Shown here: one piece after another, positions 46,251 to 59,692 of the stretch | Numbering within the stretch: position 1 is the stretch's first letter | How the letters are laid out: each line of letters opens with the position of its first letter | Source of the DNA: Cokeromyces recurvatus | Lineage: Eukaryota > Mucoromycota > Mucoromycetes > Mucorales > Mucoraceae | Length of the DNA: 64,000 bases | Assembly (NCBI RefSeq): GCF_025118155.1 | Contig: NW_026251405.1 | Span: 248,001-312,000 of the forward strand | Reading direction: 5' to 3' | Notes under the pieces: model-generated | Told to the model about the DNA's origin: nothing | Seen by the model: the letters and a program-made list of their open reading frames with translations, nothing else | The model's database searches: none | Position numbers and translations under genes: made by a program

Positions 46251-47090
46251 TCAGGTGGAAGAAGGAGGTGGAGGAGGAGGAGGTAAAGAAGATGAAGGAG
46301 GTGGATTCATACCAGGAGGTGGAAGTGGTCTTTGTGGTTGTATTCCTGGTGGTGGTGCTGCTGGTGCTGTTGTAGGTGGTGGTCTAAATCCAGGTGGAGG
46401 ATGTGGTGGCATAAATTGACCTGGTGGAGGTGGAGGAAAAGGAAATCCAGGTCTAGCTGCCATCATATGAGGTGGAGGTGGTCTGCCAGCGAATCCAGCA
46501 GGAGGAGGATCTATGATACATGCATATGTTATTGATTAAGCTTCTTTTATTATCATGATTTAAAACTTACATTGCTGTCCACCATAAGCTGGATAGCCTG
46601 CATACTGGGGAGGCAAAACTAGTTCACGTGGGAGAGAGGGGGAGGGGGAAAGAAGAGGGTTTTTTTTTTCTTTAGTCAACCTTTAACCTACAATCATGTA
46701 TATGTATATATTACCTGCTTCAGCTACATCATATGCTCTAGTGATTTCATCTATAATAGCTTGTGCTTTATCATGACTTATTTCTAAATTTAAACAAAGG
46801 GTTAACACTACACGTAAAATAAATTCAATTCATCTTACCAGCATAATAGTTTCTAACATTTAAAATATGATTCTTTCCTGCATTATGTGCCTTTCTTACA
46901 GATGCTAATAAAAATTAAAGTTAACTATTTAATTTACATAAAAAAAAAGTTGATCTTAATAAATGGCGAATAAATACAGCTATCATGCGTCAAGAAAATG
47001 TCACAATATTCTAATAGAAAATATGAATATAAATGATGTTTTATTTATTTTTAATCTACTTATAGTCCTACCACAATAATATTTTGGCAT
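46251..47090 (-). CDS. U1 small nuclear ribonucleoprotein C
   Basis: Six small exons (47090-47072, 47010-46978, 46904-46839, 46783-46715, 46618-46571, 46510-46251) give 164 residues. The joined N-terminus starts MPKYYCEYCDIFLTHD and continues SSSVRKAHNAGKNHILNVR. It is the U1-C C2H2-type zinc finger (Cys6, Cys9, His24, His30 pattern) that stabilises U1 snRNA pairing at 5' splice sites. A short helix (DKAQAIIDEITRAYD) follows, as in U1-C. The remainder is the Pro-rich tail. The zinc-finger exons are 19, 33 and 66 nt, so no single frame reveals the gene. Family identity is very secure. Confidence 0.94.
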
Positions 47091-47560
47091 TTCTTTGTAA
47101 AGAGAAAAAAAAAAAAAATAAAAACAGGTGAAAATATGAAAAAAAAAAAGAGGCAACAACTTTAGAAAATTTCAACCATTTTTTTGTTGTGACGCCTTTC
47201 ATCCCTACGTACAGCCTTTACTATACAAAGGTAAATGTTCAGCATAATTTTTCGTTTTTATACATGCCAACATATTTCCTTATTCAATAAACAAGTCTAA
47301 TACATCATGATATAAGTATTTATATACTATTACTCTCTTACTCAACAAGGAACCTCCATCTATTCTCCATGCTTATCATACTGTATATTTTACACTGGTT
47401 TGGACGAATGAAGCGTTTAAAATATTATTGTCTAATTGGATAATCGTAATATTCAAAGTACGCAATAATAATAATAATAATAATAGTAATAATAACAAAA
47501 AAAAAAGGACTTTTTTTTATTTTTAATTTTTTTTTTTTTTTGGTTTAATATAATATCCAA
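47091..47560. promoter_or_regulatory. Divergent spacer U1-C / AlkB-like gene
   Basis: 470 bp, A/T-rich, with an (AAT)n run near 47466-47486 and T-runs near 47512-47541. No gene was recognised. Confidence 0.45.
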
Positions 47561-48434
47561 ATGCATGTTGATTATAGTCATAAAATACCAGGGCTTCATT
47601 TAATTTTAGACGCAGTAACAGAAAAAGAAGAAGAGGAATTGATATTAGCTGCAGATAAAGGAACATGGTGTGGACTGGGTATTGGGTAAATGTATTATTT
47701 ATTTAATACATGTTTGACAGCAGTAGTGTATTTATATGCATATTGTAGACCAAATCCAGAACTAAAGAGAAGAACACAACAATACGGACATTTATTTAGT
47801 TATCGATATAGGTATATATATGTGTATGTGTGTGTGTAATTAAGTATGTAATATATATATATATATATATATCATAGGAAAGTAATAGAGGAATATGGTC
47901 CTTTACCTAAATTTATTGATTTCTTTATTGATCGAATTATTGAAAGCAAATGGATGTCAAATAAGCCAAACCATTTATTAATAAATGAGTATAATCCAGG
48001 TCAAGGAATTATGCCTCATATAGGTAATATATACATATATGGAAGACGTGTTTATACTAATATGTATACAATAGATGCTCCTGCTTTATTTGGTCCTGCT
48101 ATTTTGTCTCTATCGCTATTATCTGATTGTATCATGAAATTTACAGACACAGATGATCATGTTTCCATAGATATTGTTTTGCGTAAGATATAGATAGATA
48201 GATAGATAAATATATTAGTTTGATTTATTTATAATGTTATGTACAGCACGTAGGTCATTAGCTATTTTAACAGGAGATGCTAGATACAAATATAAACATG
48301 GAATTTCTAAGGATTTAATAGAAACAACCAGTTCTGGTGAAATTACTATTCATAGAGAAAGACGTATTTCATTTACTTTTCGAGAAATCATTGCTTGGGA
48401 AGATGAATCAAAAGAAGAAGAAAAGAAAAAATAA
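47561..48434 (+). CDS. AlkB-like 2OG-Fe(II) dioxygenase (ALKBH8/ALKBH6 type)
   Basis: Five exons (47561-47685, 47749-47811, 47878-48023, 48075-48182, 48247-48434) give 209 residues. The NEYNPGQGIMPHID segment holds the HxD iron ligands; LPRRSLAILTGDARYKYKHGI holds the distal His; RRISFTFRE has the Arg residues that bind 2-oxoglutarate and substrate. This pattern is closest to the ALKBH8-type dioxygenase domain (tRNA wobble-uridine modification) and the related ALKBH6. No RRM or methyltransferase domain is attached. The Asp of HxD is formed across intron 3. Confidence 0.9.
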
Positions 48435-49848
48435 AAGATAAAAGCGTTCGAGTAAAAGGGATAATTTCCAATCTTTTTATGCAAGCCACCTTCTCTCTTA
48501 CACAATAGATAAATTCAAGCATATTGTTGTAATATAATAATAAAAAGGAAGAACTTTATTTTTTTTTTTCATCTTTTCAATATGAATAATATAAGGACAT
48601 TCAATTGGTGTGAGAGGAAGGTATAAATGGTAGCTAATCTATTGTTAGACCAAAAGATATTAGTCCTAAATAACCTGATCAGGTTATTACACAGTGACAA
48701 TTCTTATAAATGCAGTGACATTACTTAGTTATTAGCTTCTTCAAGAGGCTTTTTAATAATAACACTAAAACAGTGAATTCAATTTTTATCTTCTTTTAGC
48801 ATAACCCATTCCTTCAAATGGAAGTAGGTGTAAGTTATCTAAAGATACTTGACAGAATATTTATTTTTAAAAGTCTGACCCTTTATTTATTTGTATACTT
48901 CGGATAAATATATAAAAGAAATACTATACAAATCTATCAAATATGGATTTCAATGTTCATAATTACTCTTGCAACTAAGGTATTAATACTCAATTAATTG
49001 GGGGGGAGGGGGGGGTAAAACTATATCATAACATTTACTCAATCTATATCATTATAAGATGATGAAGAAGAAGAAGAAAAAAAAACAAGATTCAGGAACA
49101 CTATTGTGTACATTCTACTTTGTAGAACTATACTTACGCAGACTTTAAGAAAATATGCTGACTAGAATTGAAGAAGTAGAGAGAGAGAGAGAGATAGAAA
49201 AAAAAAATACTGATACATCCTATTTAAAGTCAAAGTCATTTATGTACAGTTTATGTTTAATAGAGTTTTAGCTTTTAATGAGTCTAAAACAGCAAATTAT
49301 TATTATTATTGTTTTACACCCATAATGAGTCTACCAGGGAAATATTCATACAGCAATAGAAGATAAATAATATATTGATAAAAAATAAAGGGAGGGTGTG
49401 TGTGTGTCGTAAGGGATATAATGATATTTGTACTACAGAATTAAAATTATATATTTGTATTATAATATCAGAAATAGATACATACATCATTTACTGCGTT
49501 ATAAGTGATCAAGACCAATTCTTACAGGTTTCAAGAAAAATGAAGTTTTTTTTTTTCTCTCTTTCTTTTAAAAATATATATTATATCATTACTACATTTG
49601 ACATGGATTCCTTTTAGTAGGTGGAAACCAATTTGCTAATTTATCTATACGCTATAAAAAAAAGGAGGAGTGTGTGCTGTTGTATAACAATTCATTCGTA
49701 AATTTACAGATTTGGAAGAAAGCGAACTGAGATAAATAAATAAATAAAAAATGAAAACTAGTGTTGCCATACAAAAAAAAAAAAAAAATAAAATAAAAAA
49801 AGCATATTAATAAATTCCCCTCTTTTTTTTTTTTCTTATCTTATACAT
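48435..49848. other. 1.4 kb intergenic region
   Basis: A/T-rich, with a G-run near 49001-49016 and a (GA)n run near 49182-49198. The short frames here lack codon-like composition. No RNA gene was recognised. Confidence 0.45.
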
Positions 49849-51075
49849 ATGGTTTCAACAATAGTTCAAGATGATATTAACTGGCAAAATAAACAATTTT
49901 ATTTTCTTTATACAAAACCTTTAGAAAAACCAGATAATGATGATCGTGAATACCGTTTAATTAGATTACTAAATAAATTAGAAGTACTACTAATCAGTGA
50001 TCCTGACACTGATCGTGCAAGTGCTGCTCTTGACGTTCATGTTGGAAGTTTTAGTGATCCTGTAAATAATAATAATAACAATAATTTCTTGTCCTGTTAT
50101 TTACAAATATATTTTAAAAGGAAAATTTGCAAGGTTTAGCTCATTTTTGCGAACACTTATTATTTATGGGTACAAGGAAATATCCAAAAGAAAATGATTA
50201 TTATAGTTATTTATTTGAACATTCTGGTAAAAAAATAAAAAAAATAAAGCTCTTTTATTTTCGATCCTTCATAGAAACTTATCAAATTTATAATAGGCGA
50301 TGCAAATGCTTTTACTGGAAATGAAAATACAAATTATTTCTTTGAAGTTGGATATCAATGGTTAGAAGGTGCTTTAGATCGTTTTGCTCACTTTTTCATT
50401 GATCCTCTCTTTTCTGAAAGTTGCACAGAAAGAGAATTAAGAGCTGTTGACTCTGAACATAAAAAAATCTTCAATCGGATTGTTGGCGTGCGGCACAAGT
50501 AGAAAAATGCCTTAGTAATCCAGATCATCCATGGCATCAATTCCAGACCGGCAATCTGGAAACATTAATGGATAGACCAAAGCAACTTGGCTTAGATATT
50601 CGACAAGAATTGTTAAAATTTCATAATAGGTATTATTCTGCAAATATCATGAAATTGGTGGTACTTGGTCGAGGTTTGTACTATGATAGGCATGTATATT
50701 AACTCGATTCATAGTTTTAATTTTTCTCTTTTCTTTTCTTTTCCTTTCTTCGTATTTTAGAGTCTCTTGATCAATTAACTGAATGGGTAGTCGAAAAATT
50801 CTCTGACGTTGTTAATAAGAATATCAGTGTTCCTTCCTTTCCCGGACATCCATTGACAAATAATGAACTTTTGAAACAAGTATTTATCAAACCTGTTAAG
50901 AAGTGCCGTATTTTAGGTATTAATTTTCCTTTTCCAGAACAACTGCCTTATTATGAAAGCCAGGTATATATTCTATATTATGATAAATTCAAAATTAATT
51001 TTACAAGTAACAATAACTAACGTTAGTAGCATATTAACTTGCTTTTATTATGTTTATTCTTTTTCTTGTCCTCCC

Positions 51076-51109
<34 letters not shown>

Positions 51110-53726
51110 CTTAGCCTTTACATTATATATCACATTTAACTGGTCATGAAGGTCCTGGATCTGTCTTATCCTATCTTAAAAAGAAAAATTGGGCAACTTA
51201 TTTAAGTTCGGGAATTTATATTAATTGTATTGGCTTTAGTTTATTTCATACGAGCGTTGAATTAACAGAACAAGGTTTAAGTAAAGTATCCAAAAAAAAA
51301 AAATTCACAATTGCAGTTTAATCATCTTTAATATTATATACATACATACATACATGTATTAGTACATTATGAGGATATTGTGGTTGCTATATTCCAATAT
51401 ATTAAAATGATCAAGGAAGCAGGTGTAAAGAAATGGATTTTTGATGAAATTAAATCACTAGCTGAAATAGATTTCAAATTCTCGGAAAAATGCCCTTCCT
51501 CGCAGTATACTTCTTTTTTGTCAGAACAAATGCAAGAAAACTTACCACCACAATGGGTCGTGAGTGGACATTCTCTTTTAAGAAAATATGATCCAGTGTT
51601 AATCGAGGAACATTTAAAATTACTTCGAACTGATAATTTCAGATTAACCTTGACCTGTCAAGAATTTCCTAATGGTATACAGCCTACTAAAGTTGAAAAG
51701 TGGTATTTAACTGAATATGAAACGTTACCCATTTCTGAAGAATTATTATTTGTAAATATAGAAAAAAAAAAACTCCAGGTTAGAAGAGAATTAATTTAGT
51801 AACTGTAAAATAGAAATTATCAAATATGTCAATGAACAATGAATTCTTTTTACCAAAAAGAAATGAATTTATTCCATCAAACTTAAATGTAGATCGATTT
51901 GAAGTAAAAGAAAAGGAAGATCAACCTGAAATAATTCGAGATACATCTCTTACTCGTATTTGGTATAAAAAAGATGACACATTTTGGGTTCCAAAAACAA
52001 ATGTTTGGATTTTCTTTAAAAATCCATTACCATATGCTACTCCTCGTAATGCTGTGATTTCAGAGTAAGAGAAAAAAATATACTATACTATACTATATTA
52101 TGCATGCATACATACTTAATAATTACTTTTTCCTCTTCCTTTTAGACTCTATATAAGTTTGCTAACTGACTCATTATCAGAATACTCTTATAATGCTGAA
52201 ATTGCAGGATTATCCTATTTTATTCATCGAGAATCTAAAGGAATTACAGTAAATATGATTGTTTGACAAAAGTGTACATTTATATCTCGAATAATACTAA
52301 TTTCTATTTTTTTTTATTTTATTTTTTCTTTTCTTTTCTTAAATAGTTACATCTTGGAGGATATAGTGATAAATTGCTTGTATTGCTTAATAAAGTAATA
52401 GATAAAATGAAAAATATTCAAATTTTAGTTAACCGCTTCGAAGCTATTAAAGATGAAATAACCCGAGTTTATGAAAACTTTTATTTAGAGGCACCCTATC
52501 AACATTCGATTTACTACATGTCTTATGTATTTGGTGAAAGGAAATGGACTTGTGATGACTATTTAGGTGAAATCAAGGATATCTCTCTAAAGGATGTTCA
52601 GCAGAGTATACCTGAAATTATTTCGACTTTGCATATTGAGGGCCTAGTGCATGGTAGTTTAGAACGTACTCAAGCTCTTGAGATGTTTCAGTCTGTTCAA
52701 TCCATCTTGCAACCTCGACCTTTAGCACCTGGTCAACTCATGGGTGAACGTTCAATTATGTTACCTCAGGGGAAAAAGTTTGTTTATTCCCTATCTGTGC
52801 GTGATCCAGATGAAGTGAATTCAGCCATCAATTATCATATTCAAGTATGTAACGTGAAGGATATATCACTACGAAATCATTTAAGTCTTGTTGCTCAGAT
52901 TGCTCGTGAGCCATGTTTTAATCAGTTGCGTACTCAAGAACAATTAGGTTATCTCGTCTTTAGTGGCGTTCAACGTCATTTAAGTCAACTCGCTTTCAGG
53001 TTAATCATACAAAGTGAATACAACCCAATCTACCTCGAACATCGAGCATTAGAATTCTTGGAGATCACATTAAGGAATATTATCATGGAAATGAGTGAAT
53101 CCGATTATGAATCTCAAGTGAATTCATTGATATCTGAGAGATTAGAAAAGCACAAAAACATATCTGAAGAAGGTGTAAAATATTGGGCTGAAATTGAATC
53201 GGGTTATTATGAGTTTAATGATACGCAAACAGATGTAGCTGAATTAAAAAAGATTACAAAGGAATCATTATTAGCATTTTACGATACATATATCATGCCT
53301 AATTCCCCAGTTAATACCACATTTTCTATTCATTTACGTTCGCAACGTTCCCCTTTATCTGTATCAAAGAATAGTCACTGTACTGTCGAACAATTATATT
53401 CTATCATGGTTCATCTTGGTTTAGTTGACAGAAAAACATTGCTCTCAGAAGATCATCTTAAAAACTTGATCATAGATCATGGAGGTAATATCGCGTCTAT
53501 TGCTGTAACTGAACTTGAAACTCTTTTATCTTCACTCGAATTGAAAAAGCAAGATATTGAACAAATCATAGTTAAATTACATGAAGGTCCTAGTGCTTTA
53601 TCTAAACGTGATCATACTAAATTACCGAAGAATTATATCGTTATACATGATTTAATTGACTTTAAGCGTAGAATGTGCTTATCTACTGCAGCAGTCCCTA
53701 TTAATTATCAATTTTTCAATGTTTAA
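49849..53726 (+). CDS. Insulysin-type M16 metalloprotease (Ste23/IDE), one-base frame break
   Basis: Nine exons: 49849-50061, 50121-50226, 50297-50673, 50761-50963, 51115-51280, 51363-51778, 51814-52064, 52146-52248, 52347-53726. They sum to 3215 nt, one short of 1072 codons. The inverted zinc motif HxxEH is HFCEH in exon 2, with the downstream Glu in ELRAVDSEH. Segments such as [20 protein letters not shown] are diagnostic for IDE-type M16A enzymes, which degrade small peptides; yeast Ste23 and Axl1 process a-factor. The frame breaks at the A7 run 50461-50467: before it SEHKK, after it (other frame) [14 protein letters not shown], as the family requires. One extra A restores a full-length frame. 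Confidence 0.93.
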
Positions 53727-53801
53727 ATGGATATATAAATAAATAAATAAACATGTAAACATGTATTTATATGATAGATTTATTTAAATAATTTATTCCC
53801 T

Positions 53802-53845
<44 letters not shown>

Positions 53846-53953
53846 CCACCAAAAAATAATAATGAACACAGGTTTACAATATTCTATTTACCTTTTTTTT
53901 TTTTTTTTTCCTCTTTTAAACTTCCCCTATTTTCCCTCGAAAAAAGTTAAAAA
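53727..53953. promoter_or_regulatory. Short spacer with T-tract
   Basis: 227 bp between the M16 protease stop and the next start. It includes a T-run at about 53807-53840 and a pyrimidine-rich leader (53887-53935). Confidence 0.4.
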
Positions 53954-54168
53954 ATGGCAAAATACGGATTGCCCGATTTCCCATTATTTAAAAATTTGGT
54001 TGAATATGCAACCAATAAAAATAATATTGCTATTGATGATGCTCGTATGTGCCAAAACTTTACTTATCTTCATCTTATTCATGCCGTAGCTAAACTAAGA
54101 CTAGAGATTTTAAATGGAAAAAGGTAACTCCGATAAATAGACATATATATTTATACATATACACATAC

Positions 54169-54216
<48 letters not shown>

Positions 54217-56160
54217 TTTTAACGTGTTTATAAATTACCTATTGTTATGTTATTAGTAATTTGAATGAAGAAAGAATTGCCATATTATGTCCAAGGTAAA
54301 GTAGATATATTACACATTTATTTTTTAGAGGCTTATTGTGTATTTATTTTGTCTTCTTCTTTTAGTGGTTTTCCATATGTAATATCATTATTGGCTATTT
54401 GGGCAGCAGGTGGTATTGCAGTCCCTTTATGTAAGTTATATATATATATATATGTATGTATGTATCATTATTATTAATATATTGTATCTATGTATATATT
54501 TGTATACACATGTTCTGTAGGTACAACACATCCAGCACCAGAACAAATGTATACACTACAAGATTCCCAAGTATCCTTCATCTTGGGTCATCCTTTGTTT
54601 ACCGATCGTCTTGAAGAACTTACTAAAGCAACACAAATACCATACAAGTTAAAAGATGATGCTAGCTTGATTGAATTAACAGACGGTCTACAGGAAGATG
54701 ACAATACCACTCTCACTTTATTCTCGAACCAAAACTTTAATGCAGGCGCATTAATTATTTACACTAGTGGTACAACGGGTAAACCTAAGGGTGCAGCCAC
54801 AACTCATGCTATCATCAACGCTCAAGCCTCCGTCCTTGTCAAGGCCTGGCACTGGTCCTCCAGCGACCGTATTCATCATATCTTACCATTACATCATATC
54901 CATGGTATCGTGAATGCCCTTATTTGTCCACTTTATTGTGGCGCAACAGTGGAGATGCATCCAAAATTTGATGCCATGCAGGTTTGGACGCGTTGGGCGC
55001 AACAGCAAGAGGAGCAACAGACTGGATCGATGCCGATGGCGACAGGGGGGTTGATGGTGGTGGTGCCTCGATTGACTGTTTTCATGTCTGTCCCCACTGT
55101 CTATGCTAAACTGTATCATTTTTATAAAGAACAAAGTCCCGAGACACAACGTATCTTGACGAATGCGTGTCGACAGTTCAGATTGATGGTGTCTGGTTCT
55201 GCTTCTTTACCTACCACTTTACGTAATAATTGGAGAAAATTAAGTGGAGGCCAAGTGTTATTAGAGCGTTATGGCATGACAGGTAAAAAATATATATATA
55301 TATATATATATATATCTTTATTGTTGCCATATTTTCTAATTTATATTTAGAAATTGGTATGGCTTTAAGTCAAGAATATATAATTTCAGAAAGAGTTCAA
55401 GGTACTGTTGGTATTCCTTTACCTGGTGTACAAGCACGTATTATTTCAGTAGAAACAAACAAAGATGTAACAGAGTTAAGAGAGGTACCTGGTATGCTTC
55501 AAATTAAAGGGGATACTGTCTTTAAAGAATATTGGAATCGACCTGAAGCTACTAAAAAGGAATTTACAACGGATGGATGGTTTGTAGCTAATACTATTTT
55601 TATTGCAAATTATTCAGTCTATTAATAATAATAATATACAATATGTATGTATATAAATATATAAAAGGTTTATTACAGGCGATATAGCTAAACGAGTTGG
55701 CCATTCAGGATATTTCCAAATTATGGGTAGAAATAGTATAGATATTATCAAGGTATGCGCTGATAATAATATTTTATATATGTGCTAATAATTTTATTAA
55801 AAGACTGGAGGTGAAAAAGTATCTGCACTCGAGATTGAAAGGGAATTATTATCTTGTGATTTAAATATTAAGGATGTAGCTGTTGTAGGTATTCCTGATC
55901 CTGAATGGGGCCAGAAGGTAGCCGCAGTTGTAGTTATGGAGGATGGCAAGGTATTTGATGACATGACCTTTTTAAAAAAAATAAATAAATAAATAATTCT
56001 AATTACATTATAATAGGAACTTGACTTGTTAACAATGAGAAATGCAATGAAGAAGCGTGTAGCTGTTTATAAAGTGCCTAGTTTATTGAAGATAGTTACT
56101 GAATTACCTAAAAACGCAATGGGAAAAGTAACAAAGAAGAATCTTATTAGCTTATTTTAA
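53954..56160 (+). CDS. Malonyl/methylmalonyl-CoA synthetase-like acyl-CoA ligase (ACSF3 type)
   Basis: Eight exons (53954-54123, 54257-54295, 54366-54430, 54521-55282, 55351-55579, 55668-55752, 55804-55950, 56017-56160) give 546 residues. The AMP-binding signature is [37 protein letters not shown] and the hinge [23 protein letters not shown] follow in order. The last Lys, in [13 protein letters not shown], is the catalytic adenylation Lys. The hinge sequence resembles ACSF3, which activates malonate in mitochondria, more than long-chain ligases. No obvious mitochondrial presequence is seen. A T-tract of about 34 bases lies 115 bp upstream. Substrate assignment is by resemblance only. Confidence 0.88.
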
Positions 56161-56394
56161 TAAAATCAAGTTTATTATAGACTATAATATTTCCCCTCTC
56201 CTCCCCTTCTACAACGTGGAAATATATGATCACCGCTAATTTTTTGGCAAAAAAATAAAATACGAGAATTTTTTTTTTTTCACAAAAAAAAAAAAAAAAG
56301 ATCTTTGTCCTTCATTCCCCTTCTTTTTTTTTTTTTTTTTCTTTTTTGACAGAACTTTTAAATCACTCTTACTTTATTATAAAAGAAAAGAAAG

Positions 56395-58353
56395 ATGTAA
56401 GTAATTATTGCTCATCTTGTATTCCACTTTTATATTCATTAATATTATTTATATTCTCATTTAATTGATGTGACGATGATGTAGGTCTGCTGCTGCCCTG
56501 AAGATGATCAATCCCAACTCGGATGTAGCTCGACGTGGTCAAGCTCTCCAACTCAATATTACTGCTGCAATTGGTTTACAAGATGTTTTAAAGTCTAATT
56601 TAGGCCCAAGAGGAACAATCAAAATGTAAGCTTCTTGTTTCAGTATTCATGCTTTATTGTTAATTTTGACAATGCGCGTTTTTTATTATTATAATTATTA
56701 TTGTTTAGGTTAGTTGATGGTGCTGGTGCAATTAAACTTACAAAGGATGGTAAAGTTTTATTAAGTGAAATGGTAAGTCTTGATTATAAAAAAAAAACTA
56801 TTTTCTTTTTCAAAAAAAAAAAGCACAATGAAATAATAATGTATTTTCTCATTAGCAAATTCAACATCCTACAGCTGCCATGATTGCAAAAGCTGCTACA
56901 GCACAAGATGAAATTACAGGCGATGGTACTACTTCAATTGTTTTATTAGTGGGTGAACTTCTTAAGCAGGCCGAACGTTATATTTCTGAAGGCCTTCATC
57001 CTCGTGTGATTACAGAAGGTTATGATTTAGCAAAGAAGGAGGCCCTTAAGGTATATATAAGCTAAAGTTTTATTCTTATATAGTAAGTATTTATAGCGTC
57101 TTTTTTTTTTCCTTTTTCCTCTTATATAGTTTTTGGAGGCATTCAAAACAGTTCAACCTGAAATTGATCGTGAATTACTTGTTTCAGTAGCTCGTTCATC
57201 ACTTCGCACTAAAGTTCACCGTGCCTTAGCTGATACCTTAACTGAAGCAGTTGTTGATGCTGTTTTAGCTATTCGTCGTGAAGGAGAGCCTATTGATCTT
57301 CACATGGTAGAAATCATGAAGATGCAACATCGTTCTGAAACTGAATCAAGATTAATTCGTGGTCTTGTCTTGGATCATGGTGCACGTCATCCAGATATGC
57401 CCAAGAAAGTGAAAGATGCCTTTGTATTGACCTTGAATGTCAGTCTTGAATATGAGAAATCCGAAATTAATTCAGGATTCTTTTATTCTACACCTGAACA
57501 AAGAGATAAATTAGTTGAGAGTGAACGTAAGCATGTAGATGATAAAGTTCGTCGTTTAGTTGAATTCAAAAATGAAGTCTGTAGCGGTGAGCATGCTAAT
57601 CGTGGCTTTGTTATTATTAATCAAAAGGGTATTGATCCTCTTTCACTTGATATGTTGGCCAAGAATGGTATCTTGGCCCTTCGTAGAGCCAAGAGAAGAA
57701 ATATGGAACGTCTTCAATTATGCTGTGGTGGTATTGCACAAAACTCAGTTGATGATTTGACCCCAGATGTACTTGGTTATGCTGGTAATGTTTATGAACA
57801 AGTCTTGGGTGAAGATAAATTTACTTTTGTTGAAGAAGTGAAAGATCCTTATAGTGTTACTATCTTAATTAAGGGTCCTAACCCTCATACTCTTGCACAA
57901 ATAAATGATGCCGTTCGAGATGGTCTTCGTGCTGTTAAAAATGCTATTGAAGATCAAGCCGTTGTTGCTGGTGGTGGTGCTTTCCAAGTGGCTCTTGCTC
58001 AACACTTGACACAAAAATTCAAAAAAGAAGTTAAAGGACGTGCAAAGATGGGTGTTCAAGCATTTGCTGATGCCATGATGGTTATTCCTAAAGTTCTTGC
58101 ACAAAATGCAGGTTTTGATGCACAAGATGTAATTGTTGCCTTACAAGATGAACAAATGGAAGGACATATTGTTGGTGTTGATTTGAAGACAGGAGAAACA
58201 ATGGATCCTAAGCTTGAAGGTGTTTGGGATAATTATCGTGTTCATCGTCATATGCTTCATTCATGTTCTGTTATTGCAAGCAATCTTTTATTAGTTGATG
58301 AGATTATGCGTGCTGGCAGAACTTCATTGAAAGCACCTCAAATTGGGGAATAA
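56395..58353 (+). CDS. CCT6: T-complex chaperonin subunit zeta (CCT6)
   Basis: Five exons give 541 residues. The start codon is split: exon 1 contributes only AT (56395-56396), and exon 2 (56485-56625) begins with G and then TCTGCTGCTGCC, giving [12 protein letters not shown]. The other exons are 56709-56772, 56856-57050 and 57130-58353. Group II chaperonin motifs are present: [31 protein letters not shown] and [12 protein letters not shown]. Features such as [14 protein letters not shown] point to the zeta subunit. CCT folds actin and tubulin in the cytosol. The frame sum is exact (1626 nt). A downstream ATG (56709 region or later) would lose conserved sequence. Confidence 0.95.
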
Positions 58354-59410
58354 AGTAGATATTTAAATAAATCGTATAAATTACAAATACATATAAAAAG
58401 AATGATATGATTGTAATATAAACATTGTTCATAGTGAGTCCTTAAAATTGAGACCAATATCTTGAGATGATGTTATTAAAGTATAATAGATCTATCACGC
58501 ATGCATGCATGTATGATACTTCTTTATTAATGATACATTGGATTTAGTTGAATTAATGGGACTTACTACTTTTAATTGTTTTATGTTCAGTTCCCAACAT
58601 ATAAAATAGTCTTTATAAGTACAATTTACCTGAGAAGAAAGATTCAAACTCGTATTACATCTCTACCATTATAGAGCTTACAAATATCAATGGTAGTCAA
58701 GTATATACATATTTATATATACAAGATTTCAAATATGTATATAAATATATAGTGTATATTCAAGGGGGGGGCTAACACTCTCATTGAGAAAGCAATTTAT
58801 TAGAATACCGTAAGCTTTGAACTAAGCCAAGTTCCATTTTTTTTTTTCAGTAACTATCACCTGAAATCATACTCAATTTGTAAAGAAAATGATACCTTAA
58901 AAGTAGAACAAATCATAAGCTGTAGTTGATAATATTTCTTATACTCTGTTCTTGTATATTAATAATAGTTTCCTTTCAGTATACATCATGTACCTATGCT
59001 TATTAAGGATATTTTATGAATTATAGTAAAAGGAGTACCTTTTTTTTTAAAATTTAATTAAACCTTTTTTTTTATGGAGGAAGGAGGAGGCTATTGTTTT
59101 TTTTTTTTTTTTTTTTTTTTTTTATTAATCTAAACTTTATATGTTCCTTCACTTGATTAGATTTTGTTGCTGTTGTAAAGCTGTTATTTAGGTTCAATTT
59201 AAAATAATGCAAATTTTTTCATGTCATTATTTACTATATGTAAATAGATAAAAAACACAAAATAAAATAAAAATAGATGGCTATTAAATAGTAATATAAA
59301 GAGGACTATGATAGACATTATATATGATCAGAATTCTATAAGCATTATATATATATTTGAATATCCACTATGAGCATGCTTTGATCCTTTATTTTTAAAT
59401 ACGTATTACT
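58354..59410. other. 1.06 kb intergenic region
   Basis: A/T-rich, with a T-run near 59095-59123, a G7 run near 58763 and a GCAT repeat near 58498-58510. No gene was recognised. Confidence 0.45.
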
Positions 59411-59692
59411 TTAATAAAGTGATCTTCTTTCAGCGGCAATTTTTTCTTTAACAGCTATAATATTCTGTTTAACCCAGTGATCCTTTTCTCGAAGCTCTTG
59501 CTCTTCTCGTTTTAGTCTTGCAATTTCTTCTTTTAATTGATATTCACGAGTTAAAAGGTGAGCAGTAGTAGCAGTAGTAATTGTTGTTGTTGTAGAAGAA
59601 GAAGAAGTAGAAGAGGCAGATTCTCTTTTCATTCCTCCGTTCATTCGATTATATTGTTGAGATTCCTCCATTATATGACTTGTAAATGACAT
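59411..59692 (-). CDS. Small coiled-coil protein
   Basis: A single-exon frame of 93 residues starting MSFTSHIMEESQQ. The middle is a Ser/Thr run. Residues about 48-88 form a strongly heptad-like charged helix (EEIARLKREEQELREKDH and on to EKIAAERRSL). The sequence is too regular and too charged for a random frame in this T-rich region. No family is recognised. A second in-frame ATG, MEESQQ, lies eight residues in. Confidence 0.55.
   Translation of the reverse strand: MSFTSHIMEESQQYNRMNGGMKRESASSTSSSSTTTTITTATTAHLLTREYQLKEEIARLKREEQELREKDHWVKQNIIAVKEKIAAERRSLY

Noticed and set aside
46332..46535. Trp/Arg/Cys-rich plus-strand frame
   Set aside because: Reverse reading of the Pro-rich tail of U1-C.
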